Assembly: GCA_004794655.1 (NCBI GenBank)
Contig: SMMW01000577.1
Coordinates: 989,001 to 1,053,000, forward strand
Direction of reading: 5' to 3'
Length of the DNA stretch: 64,000 bases
DNA from: Marisa cornuarietis
Taxonomy: Eukaryota > Mollusca > Gastropoda > Architaenioglossa > Ampullariidae
The translations under genes and the position numbers were made by a program. This document shows, one piece after another, positions 1 through 13,009 of this stretch (position 1 is the first letter of the stretch; each line of letters begins with the position of its first letter). Below the pieces are notes generated by a model, which worked only from the letters and a program-made list of their open reading frames with translations, ran no database searches and was not told the origin of the DNA.

Positions 1-1084
1 ATTGAATGCATTTATCCTGGCGGCCACCTTGCTATGACGTCTGTCACCACTATCACACTTAGGACAAGGTGTGTACAACACTTACCACACCGTCTGGAAA
101 AGGCGATGTTTCTCGTGAAGGACTGCACGACATTATGTGACGTCACGTTGTCCAGGTTACGCGCGTGTAAAATGTTGACACGGAATTTACGAAAAAGAGT
201 ATTATTACCAAAAAGTGAGCGATGACGCCTGTTACCTTTGGACAATGTCTTTCAGTTTCCAGACAAATGTATATATTGCTGTAAATCTGTTTGTGTTTCT
301 GAGATTCTCGGCATATATTTAATAAAATTAGCGTGAGGACAACCATTTGTTGCACATTCATTCCGTCGTCTGTTAGACAAAAACTATCTCGGTGCTCAGA
401 ATTTCCGCAAAGTACCATGATGCCCGTCAGTATGAATTCAGATCGCATTAGTTTTTTTTTTGCAGTAATATGTGGACAAATACTGTTTGTGTGCAAAATA
501 TAGAGCTTTGTTAGGTGAAAAGTTTCAGTGCACCCAGAATGTTCAACACTTCGTGGTGTGAGTAGAATTTACGTCAAACATGACGTCACTTCCATCGGTC
601 ATTTTTTTTAATCGTCAGAAATGACGCAATTCACGCATTAAAACACACAAAACATGCAAACAACAACACACAGCAGGCCAGTATTAACATATGTATCTCC
701 TGAAATCTTTCTTCATCCATTGATATCGTTTCAGATTCAGCCCAGAAAAAATAAAGAAGTTGTAAACAATCAAAGTCCGACTGTATGCCAGAGGCGAACT
801 TTTGTCACAGTGTCATATTGAATGTTTTCTTTTCGATATCTACAAAGGTCACAAACCTCATCATCTTTAAATCCTATATTAAATATTATTATTATTGTCC
901 CAAGTAGTCTATGAAACATTCTGATTTGAAGACATTTTAATTTAATTTCTTTAATATTATCAATGTTTCTTTAAAATATTCACATTTTTAAAACTTAAGA
1001 AAAAGAAGATCAAAGACATGCACATCTCACACATATGTGCCTTGGTTTGTATTTAATGTCATCGACTTTCCTCAAATTCTACAG
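1..1084. other. Upstream region, no gene recognised
   Basis: I see no exon here. From about 815 the sequence resembles copy B intron 4 (about 15,400-15,560), including a shared ATT microsatellite and flanking words, so the segmental duplication reaches this far. Before about 815 the resemblance fades, and no counterpart of carboxypeptidase exons 1-4 is present. Short open frames near the left end on both strands overlap each other and have no domain or splice support. Confidence 0.5.
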
Positions 1085-4000
1085 GTTGGAGCGGGCTACA
1101 GCCACTCCCTTAAGAACTGCTACTCGAAAACTCTGAATGAATCGACTGCTAATCTCTACAGGTAAAGTAACTGATTTTTTGTTTGGGTGCACAGCATGTA
1201 AAGATTAAATGACATTTAAGCCTTAACAGTCTAGACATTTGTTTACAATGTAAACGACACCTTCTTGTTACTTGTTAGTGCAAAGAAATTGATGTCTACA
1301 CATGTCATCATTTTACACATACATCATACTGCACCTTATATTTTAACACAACGGAACAGAAAGAGGTAGTTCCAGCGTTTGAACCCGGACGACAGGCTAG
1401 ATGATCAGTATAACGGTTAACTGAATCGATAAATTGCACAGAGTACTAAAACATTTATTCCAATGAAGGTAACATGTACAAAGGTAAGAACATTCGATGA
1501 ACTCAACAGTACTTTCTACAACCCACGTCAAATTTTCTTACATAGCTATTGCTGTTGACAAAGGACTTTTATTTCTGGTATTCCTCCTTTTTCAGTTTCC
1601 TTCAACAATTTTTCGTCCTGTTTCCGCAGTTTTCAAAGAACGATTTCTACATCGGTGGCCAGGTAGGTCAGATTGACTAACTATAAAGTGATTCTAAAAG
1701 ACTCAAAAACTCAAATTCCTTATTGTTAGGTCAGTGACCCATACAATTAGATTCGTCAGCTTCCCACACCAGGGTAACCACGCCATTCCATTGCGAAAAA
1801 TATCAGTGTAAGCAATGTAACAGGTTATATATCAGTAAACAGTAAACAAGTTGATAATGCTTAGAAATATACTCTTGAAAGCACAACATAATTATATTAC
1901 ATTATATATATTAATTATATGATATCAACTTTTACCCTCACATGCATAACTATCTTACATCAGCTCCTCTGCGCATATACATAAGTATATTCCATCAACT
2001 CTTACACGCACATACGAACGAACGAACGAACGAATTCTTTATTGAGCAAACCTTTTGGTTTGTTTCAAGGGGGAAATTACAGAAAATAGAACAGCATCAA
2101 TATTCCTAATAGCATTATCTAAGCATATTAACATTTCTTTATGTTTTTTACAATGTAATCATTTCATTTCTATGTTTGAATACTTGATACAAATATATTG
2201 AGATTTGTTTCATAGTAGTTTCCGAATTATCTACAAAGACTTGTACACGCACATACATAAGTATATGACATCAACTGCTTTTCTCGTCGTCGTTTTATCC
2301 CTTAGTATGTAAATCTGGTAACATTTGCTAAACAATGGTTATCAATCAGGAGGTTTTAAAGTAATTATGGTAAGTGTTTCTATATTTTTCAGGTGAAAAT
2401 GTAAGTCTCTGATCATTTAGTGATGTGCATCCGAATCAAACGTGTATTTCGTTATCGAGGTCGGAGTTACATTAGGAGCACCTAGCCAGCTGAGGGCTGG
2501 GGCACAATATCTATATTTATGTTGTGAATTTTAGTAGCACCGATACTGAATCGAATGAGAATGTCTCGAAAATGTTTATCTGTACCATTCTGCACTACTT
2601 TTACTTTTTTGTTAGGCTAACATTTCTCTCCTAGATCATCCGGAATCTTATTGTTATCATCGGTCCCTCCTTGACTGAGCTACTGACGTCTTACAACGTG
2701 AATCAAACTCTGGTCTGCTTGTGGTCCCCTCCTCTCTGTGCCACACATCAGACGGAAGAAATTCGACAGATCCTCTTGTTTCCTTCTCAGGCCTAACTGT
2801 TTGGAATTCTCTTCGGAATCTGTTATGAAATTTCTTCCCCTTTCCTTTCTGTGTGTGTGCGTTTGAACTGGGACTCTGAATTCATCTCTTTAATAAATAT
2901 CTTGCATAATTAGGCCTACTGTTTCGCTTACACCATAGTTCTGATTTATGCACTTAGTTCATGATTTTGTCAATGTGTCATTTGTTGATGTTCACGTTTT
3001 TTTCATTATTTTTGTTTTCTTTCGTGAGCAGCGCGTTGAGCTCGCATCCATACAGAAAAATGTGCTGTACACATTGATTCTTATCCTAAACCTACCCAGT
3101 ACACATAAGACGTGGGCGCAGACAAGAATGAAACTGTAGCGAAGTGAGAAATCAAAAAAGAAGGGACAAGTGGGAATTATGTAACGATGAACTGAGACAG
3201 CAGGAAAACATAACATAGCACTGAATAGTTACCATACTACGAATACTAGTAAGATTTAACGGTATTACGTGACGATGCACTGAGACAGTTGTAACCCAAG
3301 TAACTTAACATTTTTACAATTTTTCAGAAACAGTTACATTCAACGGAATGAAATGAACAGAAGGAACCCAGTTAACCTTAAATTGCTACCACGTTTTAAA
3401 TAATACCAAGATGTTAGGGAATATTATATGTCAGTGCTAAGTATGAATGGCAGCAGTTTTCATGCAGTGAACGTTGCGAATTATACAGACATGCATAAAT
3501 ACAATGCAGTGAACTTTGTCAGTCATACGCAGGCAAGTATGTGCCCGCCCTGGGCTACTACATCCACCACCAGATGAACAGCAAGGACAGGCCACGCATG
3601 CGCCTGAAGGGAATCTTTATTGGATCTGGCTTCTGCGATCCGGAAAAGGTTGGTCATGTCATTGAGTGCGAGAACAATTGAATTACATTTACCAAAATTA
3701 TAGAAGATTAGTTTTTTCATCCATTATTGCATTACTTATGACCAAAACACAAATATATTTATGTCTTTTGTCCGGTATATCTAAACATACTGAGTACTTG
3801 GCTTGTGAGCCGGAAGTTAGCCAAAACACCTCGACTTATGTCATTTGTAATCGTTACTGTTTCTCTGACCTTTTGTATCACCATCAGACCATCTATATAT
3901 CTTTTCCTAGCCTGATGGTACTATTTCTTTGTCTTGCTCAATTGTCACCCTTATGTATTAAGCGGCCACGAACTTTGTTTATTTGGGCATAAGGTCAAGA

Positions 4001-5651
4001 CTGTTCAGCTTGTTTTCTAGACTGACCTGGGGAGTGACATCGTCTGCAAGTAGCAGGGGAAATAGTTCTTAAAGGTCAGGTAAAAACTGGAAGTTATTTG
4101 AGATCAAGAAATTAATAATAAATACAAATTAACAACTGTATCAGTGAGTGCCCCAAGCGTTCATCAGATCCCTTTCTAACAATTAACTAGAAGAAGTCTT
4201 ATTCTGATTATAACAGCTCATATTTTTAGCATTACAAAAAAAATCTTTTTCTATTAAATCTTTTCGAGAAACAGGTGTACAAGCTTTGATCATTAATTTA
4301 TGTATTCCACCAAATGAAGGGGTAAGTCTTTGATATTCAAAAATTACATTGGGTCGTTAGATATTGCAGATATTGAAAATGCTTAATCTGTGGCTCGCAC
4401 GTGGTCATAAATAAAATCATCTACACAACATTGTCAGGAACTTTTACAAGAGTCTAAGGGCTTAACAACGTAATCATTCTCTGTGAAACAAAAAAATGAA
4501 CACCCAACAACAAACTTGTGTAGGTGAACGCACACACAGAAACAATCACACATTAGATAACAACAAAGGTCATTATTTTCTTGCATTTTGTTTGAAACCA
4601 GCACCAAGCAATTTAAAGACTCTGTACAGAAAGCGTGAAAACTGCCTAATGGTTTCCTGAGAGGTATCTCCCATGACACGTGACACACTGCTTGACTCAG
4701 CATATTTTGCCATATTATTGTCACCATCTGTTGCATATGTGATTGTTATTATGATGTTATGACTATAAATGCACCCTGAGGTTATAGCCAATAAATAAAT
4801 GAAAGGAAATGGGTGCACATCTTGCAGTACTAGGACTTGCACTCTGATGTTGTGATAGGCTTTGCAGAAAAAGAGTTCACGTGCTTCATCTTCTAGTTCT
4901 AATTTACACAGGGGACATGCCACGTGTCATGGGTTACACCATTTCTGTATAGTATCTTATATATTTTTATATCACATATTCCAAATCTAAAGAGGGTATC
5001 AGCTACTCTAAAACATTTCAGCTGGCAGAGATCGATGTATCGTTCGGGCTGGAGATGCGATGCATACACTTTTAAGCGTGAACTGTTTTCTATATCAGAA
5101 TGCCAGTTTTAAGAAAAACAATCTTTCTGACTTCGGATTGTACTTACAAAAATTAATATACTAAGCAGAGTAGAGAGAGAGAGAGAGAGGAAAATCCAAT
5201 GCAGTTGACGTGATATCGTCTCTAGCAAAGGCTCATACCATGATAAATGCTTGCTTCCTGCATGATCACAACACGCTGATAACCACTCGCTGATAGAATA
5301 CTGTAATGAAGTGTTCTTACAACTGTGCTTAGAGTTCTAGCAAGTGTGCTTGTCCATCGCGAACTAGCAAGTCTATTCAAAAGATGTCAGTATGTTGTAT
5401 ATGACCTTGTCTTGTAGATGTTCTCCTGAATGAAGTGTTCTAATGTGTTCATTACATGAAGACAGGTGTATTTTCTAGATTTTTCCGGAGTTGCCAGAAA
5501 TGTTATACAGCGTCGGTATCTATTCTGACTTCGATCGCCGTCAGCACATACAACGTGTCAGGGATGGCTGGAGCAAACCCAATCACAACCCCTACTATCC
5601 CGAAGACAATTACTTTTGGGTAAGTACATTGGCACTAGTTTTTACCCCTTC

Positions 5652-5707
<56 letters not shown>

Positions 5708-8700
5708 GATGTAATATCAGACACATTGATCTGGTTGTTTTAATTTCTCTTCAGGGAATTATGGGCTACTACGCCGGCATGGGGCATCCAAGTGAACGCT
5801 CGTATAATGTTTATGATCTTCGCTTCGATGTAAAAGTAAGCTGATATCATCAAGCTATATCCTCTCTCCTTCCTAATGAGAGCGATGTCTTTAGCCTCAC
5901 CTGCTGGAGGAGATTAGCTCTCCATGTTTCTCTTTCTCTTGTAGCGCCTTTGGGTTTTCATCGTATTTGGTGTATACAATATTTTAATAGGAAAATATTA
6001 ATTTTTAGTAGCTACGTATTTAGATCGCAGATGTGAATGTGACAGCTCCCATGTTGACAGAAATCTTAAGTTTGGGAATCAGGACAGATCCCCGATGCGT
6101 TTAAGACAGGGCTCATCTTCAAGTTACCCAAGAAAGGAGATCATGGAGACTGCAATAACTGGAGGGGTATAACACTTCTTTCCCTCACCAGCAAGGTCAT
6201 CAGCAAGATTGTTTTGTCAAGACTGACGGCAACCGTTGAGAAAGACCTCCGGCCTCAGCCAGCAGGATTTCGCCCTGGGCGATCCTGCTCTGAACTCATT
6301 TTCACTCTGCGTCAGATTCTGGAGCAGAGCAATGAGTGGAACGCACCGCTGTACATCAACTTCATCGACCTGGAGAAGGCTTTTGACAGCATCCACCGCG
6401 AGTCCTTATGGAAGATCCTGAGGCATTATGGAGTCCCTGCGAAACTTGTCCAGGTCGTTGCAATGCTGTACAGCGACTTCAGATCTCAGGTGGTCTGTGA
6501 CACGGAGCTCACAGCCCCCTTCAACGTCAGTACTGGGGTGAACCAGGGCTGCATTCTGTCGCCGTTCCTCTTCATCCTGGCCATGGACTGGATCATGAAG
6601 AATTCCACAGACAGAGAGAGGAGAGGGATCAAATGGACCATGACTATGACAGCAACAATAATGCTGGAAGACTTGGACTTTACTGATGACATTGCCCTGT
6701 TGTCACACCGCCACCAAGACATGCAGGAGAAAACAAACGCTTTCTCAGAAACAGCTGGAAACCTTGGCTTGAAGGTCAGCGCAAAGAAAACGGAAAGTAT
6801 GAGAGTGAAGGCCAGAGTCCAAGAAAACATCAAACTAAATGGAGAAGAGATTGAGGAAGTTGACAGTTTTACCTATCTTGGGTCCAAGATTTCAAACACC
6901 GGGGATGCGGAGGTGAAGATTCGAGCCCGACTGGTGAAAGCCAGCCAGGCCTTTGCCTCACTCAGGAGCACATGGAAGGCAAAAAACATCAGCCAGAAGA
7001 CCAAACTGAGAATCTTCAAGTCAAATGTGATCAGCACCCTCCTTTATGGATCAGAATCATGGAAGATGACCAAAAACATCGGTAAAAGGCTTGACGTCTT
7101 CCAAAACAGATGCCTCAGGCGCATACTTAATTAACATCTTTTGGCCAAACACCATCACAAATAAAGAACTCCACCGAAGAACTGAAACCGAATCCATCAC
7201 CACGCTGGTTCAACTAAGGCGTTGGCGATGGATTGGACATGTGCTCCGCCAGCAGACAGCAGACCTCTCCAGAATCGCCCTACGATGGACTCCAGATGGC
7301 CGAAGAAAACGAGGCCGCCCAAAGGAAACCTGGAGAAGAACAGTGGAAAGGGAGATGAAAGGAAAGGGCTGGACATGGGTTCGCCTGGAGCGAGTTTCAG
7401 CCGATCGACATCAGTGGCGGGCTCTGGTTGAGGCCTTATGTGCAACTAGCACGAAGAAGATTGATTGATTGATTGATTGACGTGTTTACATCGTTCGCTA
7501 CTGTAAGGACCATTGATGATAATTATGCAGCGATATGTATCTACCCTGTGACTGTGTATATATAAGTAGCTATAAGAAAAAAGGTATATATAATATTTTA
7601 ATACAAAAACATTAATTTTTAGTAGCTACTGTTTCGTTACTGTAAGGACTATTAATTATAAGTATGCAGCGATATGTATCTACCCAGTTACTTGTGTACA
7701 CTAGCAATTAACTGTCTGTTTATATATATATATATATATACATAAAATAGTGTAGTAGTTAAGAGAAAAAATCTAGATCGTTCGTTGGTAATGGAACCAT
7801 TGATATGATCATGTGTCTACCTTGTTACTTGTGTACAGTAACCATTGATGATAATCATTATCTAATATATCTACTATTTTACTTGAACGGCGGATGTGCT
7901 GCTTGTATGACGGTTGTGTTGCCTGTGTATTTGTGTAGCAATACATTCATTTGGACGCCATGCTTGTACAATTCCTGCGTAAGCCATCAGTTCAGAGCGC
8001 CCTCCACGTAGGCAGCCTACCGGGAACATCGGGAGCCATGCCCGGCGCATTCAGTTCTCTGGAGAGCATCCGGGGCGTTAGAGAGGAGATGGCTCTACTG
8101 ATGGATCACTACAAGGTCAGTTTTCGTGTCCATGACTATTTCTCATGGCCACCTATGTTTCATATCTTCCATGTGCAGGTTCTAGACAGTGAGTTTTAGC
8201 TCTGTAGTGTAGATCTTAAAAAATCACAGAAATCATTCGCTTCAATTCTAGTTTTAACAATTTGTTCTTTTTATTAGAAAAGACAATGTAATCGTTTAAA
8301 GACGAGAGACTACACCAGGTTAGCTGTTCTTATTCCAAGTTCTTTTTTTAGTCTGTCAGTAAGATTGTACAGGACACTTTTCTTGTACGAAGTTCTTTAT
8401 TAATCTATAAATAAAGTTCTGCAAAGTACTATTACTTATATATTTAAAAAAACTCATATAAGTCTGTAATTAATGGTTTGTAATACAACGCTGCTATGTT
8501 ACTTAAACAAGGCATTAATCATACATTGAATGTATAAAGCTCGGTAGATGCCTTTAGCTGTCTAAAGCTCTCCACTCCTTCATGACATACCCATATACTC
8601 TATATTAAAATATCAATGTTGAAGGTTTGTTATTACTTAAGATTCAGTGTAATGATTCAAGTGTCTAAATCACAATGCAACTGTCAAAGGTTCCATTTTA

Positions 8701-9644
8701 TAATATAAACTGTTTACGGTTCTACGTTACAATACCTGACCCAGGCTGCTATCGGATGTTAATTAACTGTCCAAGGTTGTAATTACACTGTCATTGTCTA
8801 AGGTTCTACATTACACGGGCAACATGGACATCATTGTCAACGTCAGAACAACGGAGGCTTATCTACTGGCCACGCCGTGGTCAGGTCAGGCCGCTTACAA
8901 CAACAGTCAGCGACATCCCTGGTGGCACAACGGTCAGCTAGCTGGCTTCTACACCCAAGTCCAGAATTTTACTCGTGTAAGGCGGCCTTCTGAGAGACTT
9001 AACTGCCATTCAGATTGTATCTACATCTGTTGATTACAATATTTCTCTCTGTCATAGTCATAGCTTTATAGCTTAAGTGCCTGGATAATAAAAGAATGAG
9101 AAGAAACATATTACGAAATGGAGACTGTTCCTAAAGTATTTTTGAAAAAGACATAGTTTAGACAATAAATCATTAATTTCAGTAACAGGTGAAAAGTAAA
9201 ATTTTCTGAACGGCGAAATGAAACTATGCAATCAGTGATCTCAAACTGGCGACCTTGTGCACTGACCACACTGACCACACGGCTGTCTATGGATCGCAAG
9301 ACAGGATGGAAATCACGTGGTGTGCGCAGTTATAAAACTTGCATGATGTGATGCAAAGTCTATAAAGTCTGCCTGTGACCAAAGTAAATGCCTTTCCCTC
9401 TCCCAGGGAGTCTTCACTAGGGCAGGCCAGCAGTTGTGAGGCGTACCTACTGTACCTTATATCCATGTTAACAAGGTACATGATTATGAAGGTTTAAGGT
9501 TTTATTTACATATTTGTGCAGGTAATCATAAGGAATGCAGGTCACGATGCTCCAAGTGACCAGCCGGAGTGGACCTTGGACATGATGCAACGGTTCATCC
9601 ACGACCAGCCCTTTAGCTTATTGACGAGTGGCGCTGTCTTATGA
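1085..9644 (+). CDS. Serine carboxypeptidase, CPVL-like, copy A (5' end missing)
   Basis: S10-family serine carboxypeptidase, which removes C-terminal residues from peptides in the secretory or lysosomal compartment. Eight exons are visible: 1085-1161, 1596-1662, 3523-3648, 5479-5619, 5755-5835, 7939-8115, 8803-8976 and 9522-9644. All have GT-AG borders, and together they form one open frame of 321 residues. The triad is intact: Ser in GGQSYAG (fragment residue 49), Asp in GNMDIIVN (232) and His in GHDAP (289). The phases match copies B and C exactly. Exons equivalent to B exons 1-4 (signal peptide, [12 protein letters not shown] loop) are not in the window. Similarity to the B locus fades near 815, so A is either an N-terminally truncated duplicate or has diverged first exons further left. 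Two retroposons interrupt its introns. The spans and triad are clear; whether it is functional is unknown. Confidence 0.88.
2016..2243 (-). mobile_element. Short retroposon insertion in copy A intron, with target duplication
   Basis: About 228 bp are present here but absent from the matching copy B intron near 17,530. The insert is flanked by a perfect 13-bp direct repeat, TACACGCACATAC (2003-2015 and 2244-2256). It starts with (CGAA)n and then a reversed CTTTATT motif, which on the minus strand is an AATAAAG followed by a (TTCG)n tail. That is the 3' end expected of a SINE or a truncated LINE inserted in minus orientation. I do not recognise the family. Confidence 0.75.
5655..5705. repeat. 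(AC)n microsatellite
   Basis: A run of about 25 AC units starts some 35 bases after the donor of the 5479-5619 exon. The same repeat, slightly shorter, sits at the same place in copy B (22,076-22,116), so it predates the duplication. Confidence 0.95.
6028..7479 (+). mobile_element. 5'-truncated RTE-type LINE with reverse transcriptase, frameshifted
   Basis: This is a non-LTR retrotransposon in copy A intron between exons 5755-5835 and 7939-8115. The long frame 6214-7134 reads through reverse transcriptase blocks: AGFRPGRSC, the FIDLEKAFDSI block carrying the first catalytic Asp, NQGCILSPFLF, then FTDD (the YxDD box) followed by the DSFTYLGSKIS block. The C-terminal part, with RRWRWIGHVLR and RKRGRPKETWRR, continues in another frame from about 7135 because of a 4-base TTAA duplication. 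A second frame break lies near 6070. The insert ends in (TTGA)n and is flanked by near-identical 14-bp repeats (6014-6027 and 7480-7493). Copy B has the single empty site at 22,429-22,442. The endonuclease domain is missing, so the element is dead. Confidence 0.92.
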
Positions 9645-9913
9645 CGGTTGGAGTGCAGGCTGTGGAGCCTTGACATCAACTGTCTTGTCATCACGACCAT
9701 CTTGATCTTTGTTTTCGGCTACTGAGAAATGGGAATGCTGTATGGCACTTTTTTTTATAAACTGCGATGCTAGTTTTCTTGGATCGTAAACTCCACGAAT
9801 GTATAGTTTTCATTGTACTAGATATATTGGTGTTTGTGATTGTGGTAATATTAGCTTATAACGAAGAACAAGTGATACAAGAGACGATAATGTGAGGTGA
9901 GGACTCGTCTTTT

Positions 9914-9919
9914 AATAAA
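9914..9919 (+). terminator. Possible polyadenylation signal of copy A
   Basis: AATAAA lies 270 bases after the stop codon at 9642-9644, with a T-rich stretch downstream. The position is plausible, but no transcript evidence is available. Confidence 0.4.
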
Positions 9920-10929
9920 CAACTCATCTCATTTATTTGACTTCTTAACAAGTCTCATAACGAAACGCGAAGCTTATTTCTCTGACTCAAAACGTTTTTC
10001 AGTAAAATAAGCCGATTATTCATGTCACTAACAACATCTTTATCTTTCTCACATTGACTAAATATTATATCGATAAAACTCGCACACACATATCTAGTTC
10101 ATACTTAGGTCAAGTGGTTAACTGTACCTATTATTTAGATTGTTGTTGTTGCAAACTTCTGAAGCCTTTACCCGATTTTTGTGTTATATTTGCATGTTTT
10201 AATCATGTTTGTTGTATACATAATATTTATCTTACAAGGGACTTCCTCCAGTATGTAAACGGTTTAGATGCATGAAGTACATATTATAGTACATGTAGTA
10301 CATATATCATAGAGATGATTTTTCCTTTTTACTTTGTAGTAACAGTGTACAATGATGCATTACATACACAATCTAAATAAGCGGTTACAGCTTACTGAGA
10401 AAACTGTTTGTCTATATTCACGTTACTTGTAGAGGATGTATCATGGTGTATCATGGTGTATTGTGCTTTTACAGAGTTTGCATGCAAACATTTTGTAGAA
10501 AATTCGTCGGTGGCTTTTGATATTTAAACCTTGGTTTACCTAATTCCTTACTAGCCGAAGGCAAAATATCCTGATATTTATCTAGTACATCGTCACACTG
10601 TTAATGTCTTGTATTTCACTTTCAATCCATTTAGATTTCTCCTTTCTGTAAACCTGTACGACCGAAAGTGCGCTATAAATGTGTACTGTTGTTGTTGATG
10701 ATAAGGTTGTTGAATAAACAATCAAGAAAAACATAATCTTGTTAACAAAGAAGAGACATTAGCTCATCAAATTATTTTCACACTTTTGTTTATTTTTCAG
10801 AGAATATGTAATATATGCCGAAAATAAGGTTGTTAGAGATGCACTGTTTTGAAAATGGTATCAAGGGCTGCTTCTGCATTTTAACACAGTGTAATCAAAT
10901 TAAAAATAATACCACTACCTACGGCCCTT

Positions 10930-11012
10930 TTCATCTTGTACATCGCATTGAGCTTGCCTCCGTGTGGGGAAATACGCCATATAAATCCGATTATTATTAT
11001 TATTATTATTCA
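10930..11012 (+). repeat. (TTA)n-tailed retroposon 3' end, family member 1
   Basis: The stretch contains CATTGAGCTTGCCTCCGTG, then GGGAAATACGCCATATAAATC and (ATT)n. The same word order appears reversed at 55,690-55,800. The two copies share about 60 aligned bases plus the trinucleotide tail, as expected for a SINE or LINE 3' end. Confidence 0.6.
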
Positions 11013-13009
11013 CAGTGCCAATAATTCGGAGATGACTCAGAATAAAACAATCTCTCTGTGTATACACGTGAATCCAGTCTGTATTATATTCTGTGTTTTA
11101 CTGAATTATGGCTTTTTCGGCCATGTACAGTGATCAGCACTCAGTCCACACACACAAAGCATAACAAATGACACAAAGATGTCCAGCTAGTGTTTGTCGG
11201 GTCTTGAGATCTTGATTACTTCAATTCAAAATGTGAATCCTAGTAGGTACGCAAAGTTCAGAACCATGACAACAGAAAAATAAGAAGAGAGTGTTTTTGG
11301 TGAATTTGGAGAAGCAAATTTTTGCAGGTGAATTGGTTAGAAACGGCTGCTTTTTACTACCCCTAGCTTCTTGATAGACTGATGGTGGTGATTGTATTAA
11401 TATCAGCTAGTGCGAGTCAAGAAATATTTGCCATAACCTATGACAGGTGACTAGAATAAAATATTCGCCATGACCTGTAGCCTGACACGTGACTCTGCTG
11501 CCACCTGTGCGATGTAGCAGGCGTCAAAAGACTGCCATAGGTCAGTTAGTATCGAGTAGTATGCTGTCTTTATGCTCCAGTGTAAATGGAAACTGCTAAA
11601 CCTATATTACTACGCTAAGATAAAATTGCTCGGATACTCAAATTATTTTACCACCACCGGCCTATATTTCCGTCAACATAAGCTCTACATGACAAAAGCA
11701 GGTTCTGTACGTGAATTTAGTTGCAAGGGAAAATGTATAAGTTTTTAGCACATAGTTTATTACCATGGACTAGGACTAACACGATAAAGGTCTGAGATTG
11801 GAGGCGCGAGCGTGTGGGTGAGTGAGGAGAGTTACCCCGTCTGGAGTATGACGACCGCGTGTTGGCAGACAACCTCCTCACTCGGCTCTTGGCGCTCAAA
11901 GACTTCACGTAAGTGTAATTTTGCTTTTACTTATTCTGCTGCATTCAAGCAATCTTGCCTGTTCCTTGCTGCTCGTCAGCTATAGGAAAAAGGGTTTTTA
12001 CGAGAGCAAAGTTTAGAAAGATTCCAGACAGGTGTCTGTAGAGACATTGCAGACATTCAGACAGAGCTGCACTCTCACTCTTGTCCAATCTGTTAGACAC
12101 AGGCCACATGCAAACTTTACAGTACTTACGATAGACAGAGTAATGTGGGTTTCATGATTTATCATGATTGTGACCAAACTAACGAGATGGCCCACGAAAC
12201 AGCTCTGTGAACATCTTCAGTTCTGAATGAAGTAAACCCTCTCTTTAGTTTTTAGTGGAGCAAGCCTTCTACCTTCGTTCTTAATTTTCTTTTTCAAAAC
12301 AAGTGTGGATATACTGTAGAAAAAACAGGCAGCTAAAACGGTCCAAGTGATGAGATATCTAGGCCAGACACTGCTGATTTTTTTACCATCGTGAAGAAAG
12401 AATTTAACCGAGTTGCATGAGGTTACTCGGAAAGCTTCAAACTGATGCTAATGTTTTTATTTAGAGGTGGTGAAGTCTGTGGCATTGGCTACACGGGTTT
12501 GCATCCCTCTTCGCATGCACGCACGCACGAACGGGCGCGCGCACACACGCACACACGCGCACACACGCACACACGCGCACACACACACGTGTTTTCTGGC
12601 TTACATTGCATGAAGAAAGCAGTCATTGTCAAAACGTCTTGGCACACAGAGTGCAAGCTGCCAGTGGGATATTAAGTCCCACGCAATGATCTTGATGCTA
12701 GACTTGGCTCACATCCAACACACACACACACACAGAGAGAGAGAGACTTAGAGCGCATTTAGCAACTCTTCCTCCATGCATCTATTTTTTATAACCATAT
12801 TATCAAGAAACACCAAAAAACAAGCTCACAGCGCCGGGCTGGTTTCCTGTATACATACGTGAATGCATTTGTCAAATAATAGATGGCAACTACACCATTT
12901 TCTTTATTTTCTTCTTGGTTTAAACGAACAAAGTTTAAAGAATCAAGCCTTTCGTTGAACGCTTTTCACAATTTCCGTTCGTTGTCTCAACTTTAATTTG
13001 TCTAGAAAG

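Larger units (their letters stand above)
815..11430 (+). repeat. Segmental duplication block A (partner at 15,385-28,260)
   Basis: Exons, introns and 3' flank of copy A are matched in order by the copy B region. Shared intronic words occur at 850-1,080 against 15,420-16,710, 2,400-3,500 against 17,660-18,800, and 4,560-5,060 against 19,720-20,220. Similarity in the 3' flank continues past the stop to about 11,420 (B: about 28,250), where both have a GGTGG-rich run followed by the word AATATCAGCTAGT. The block is shorter than its partner because B carries extra insertions. Boundaries are read by eye and may be off by 100-200 bases. Confidence 0.8.
9645..13009. other. Intergenic region between copies A and B
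   Basis: Up to about 11,430 this is duplicated 3' flank. From there to copy B's start codon I see no gene. It contains a (TTA)n-tailed repeat fragment at about 10,930-11,012 and a GCAC/AC microsatellite at about 12,525-12,590. Short open frames lack domain or splice support. The copy B promoter must lie here, but I cannot point to a TATA box or initiator with confidence. Confidence 0.5.

Noticed and set aside
2640..2900. Possible LINE C-terminal fragment (VWNSLRN-like), duplicated at 17,930-18,170
   Set aside because: The match is a handful of residues broken by stops; too weak to annotate.
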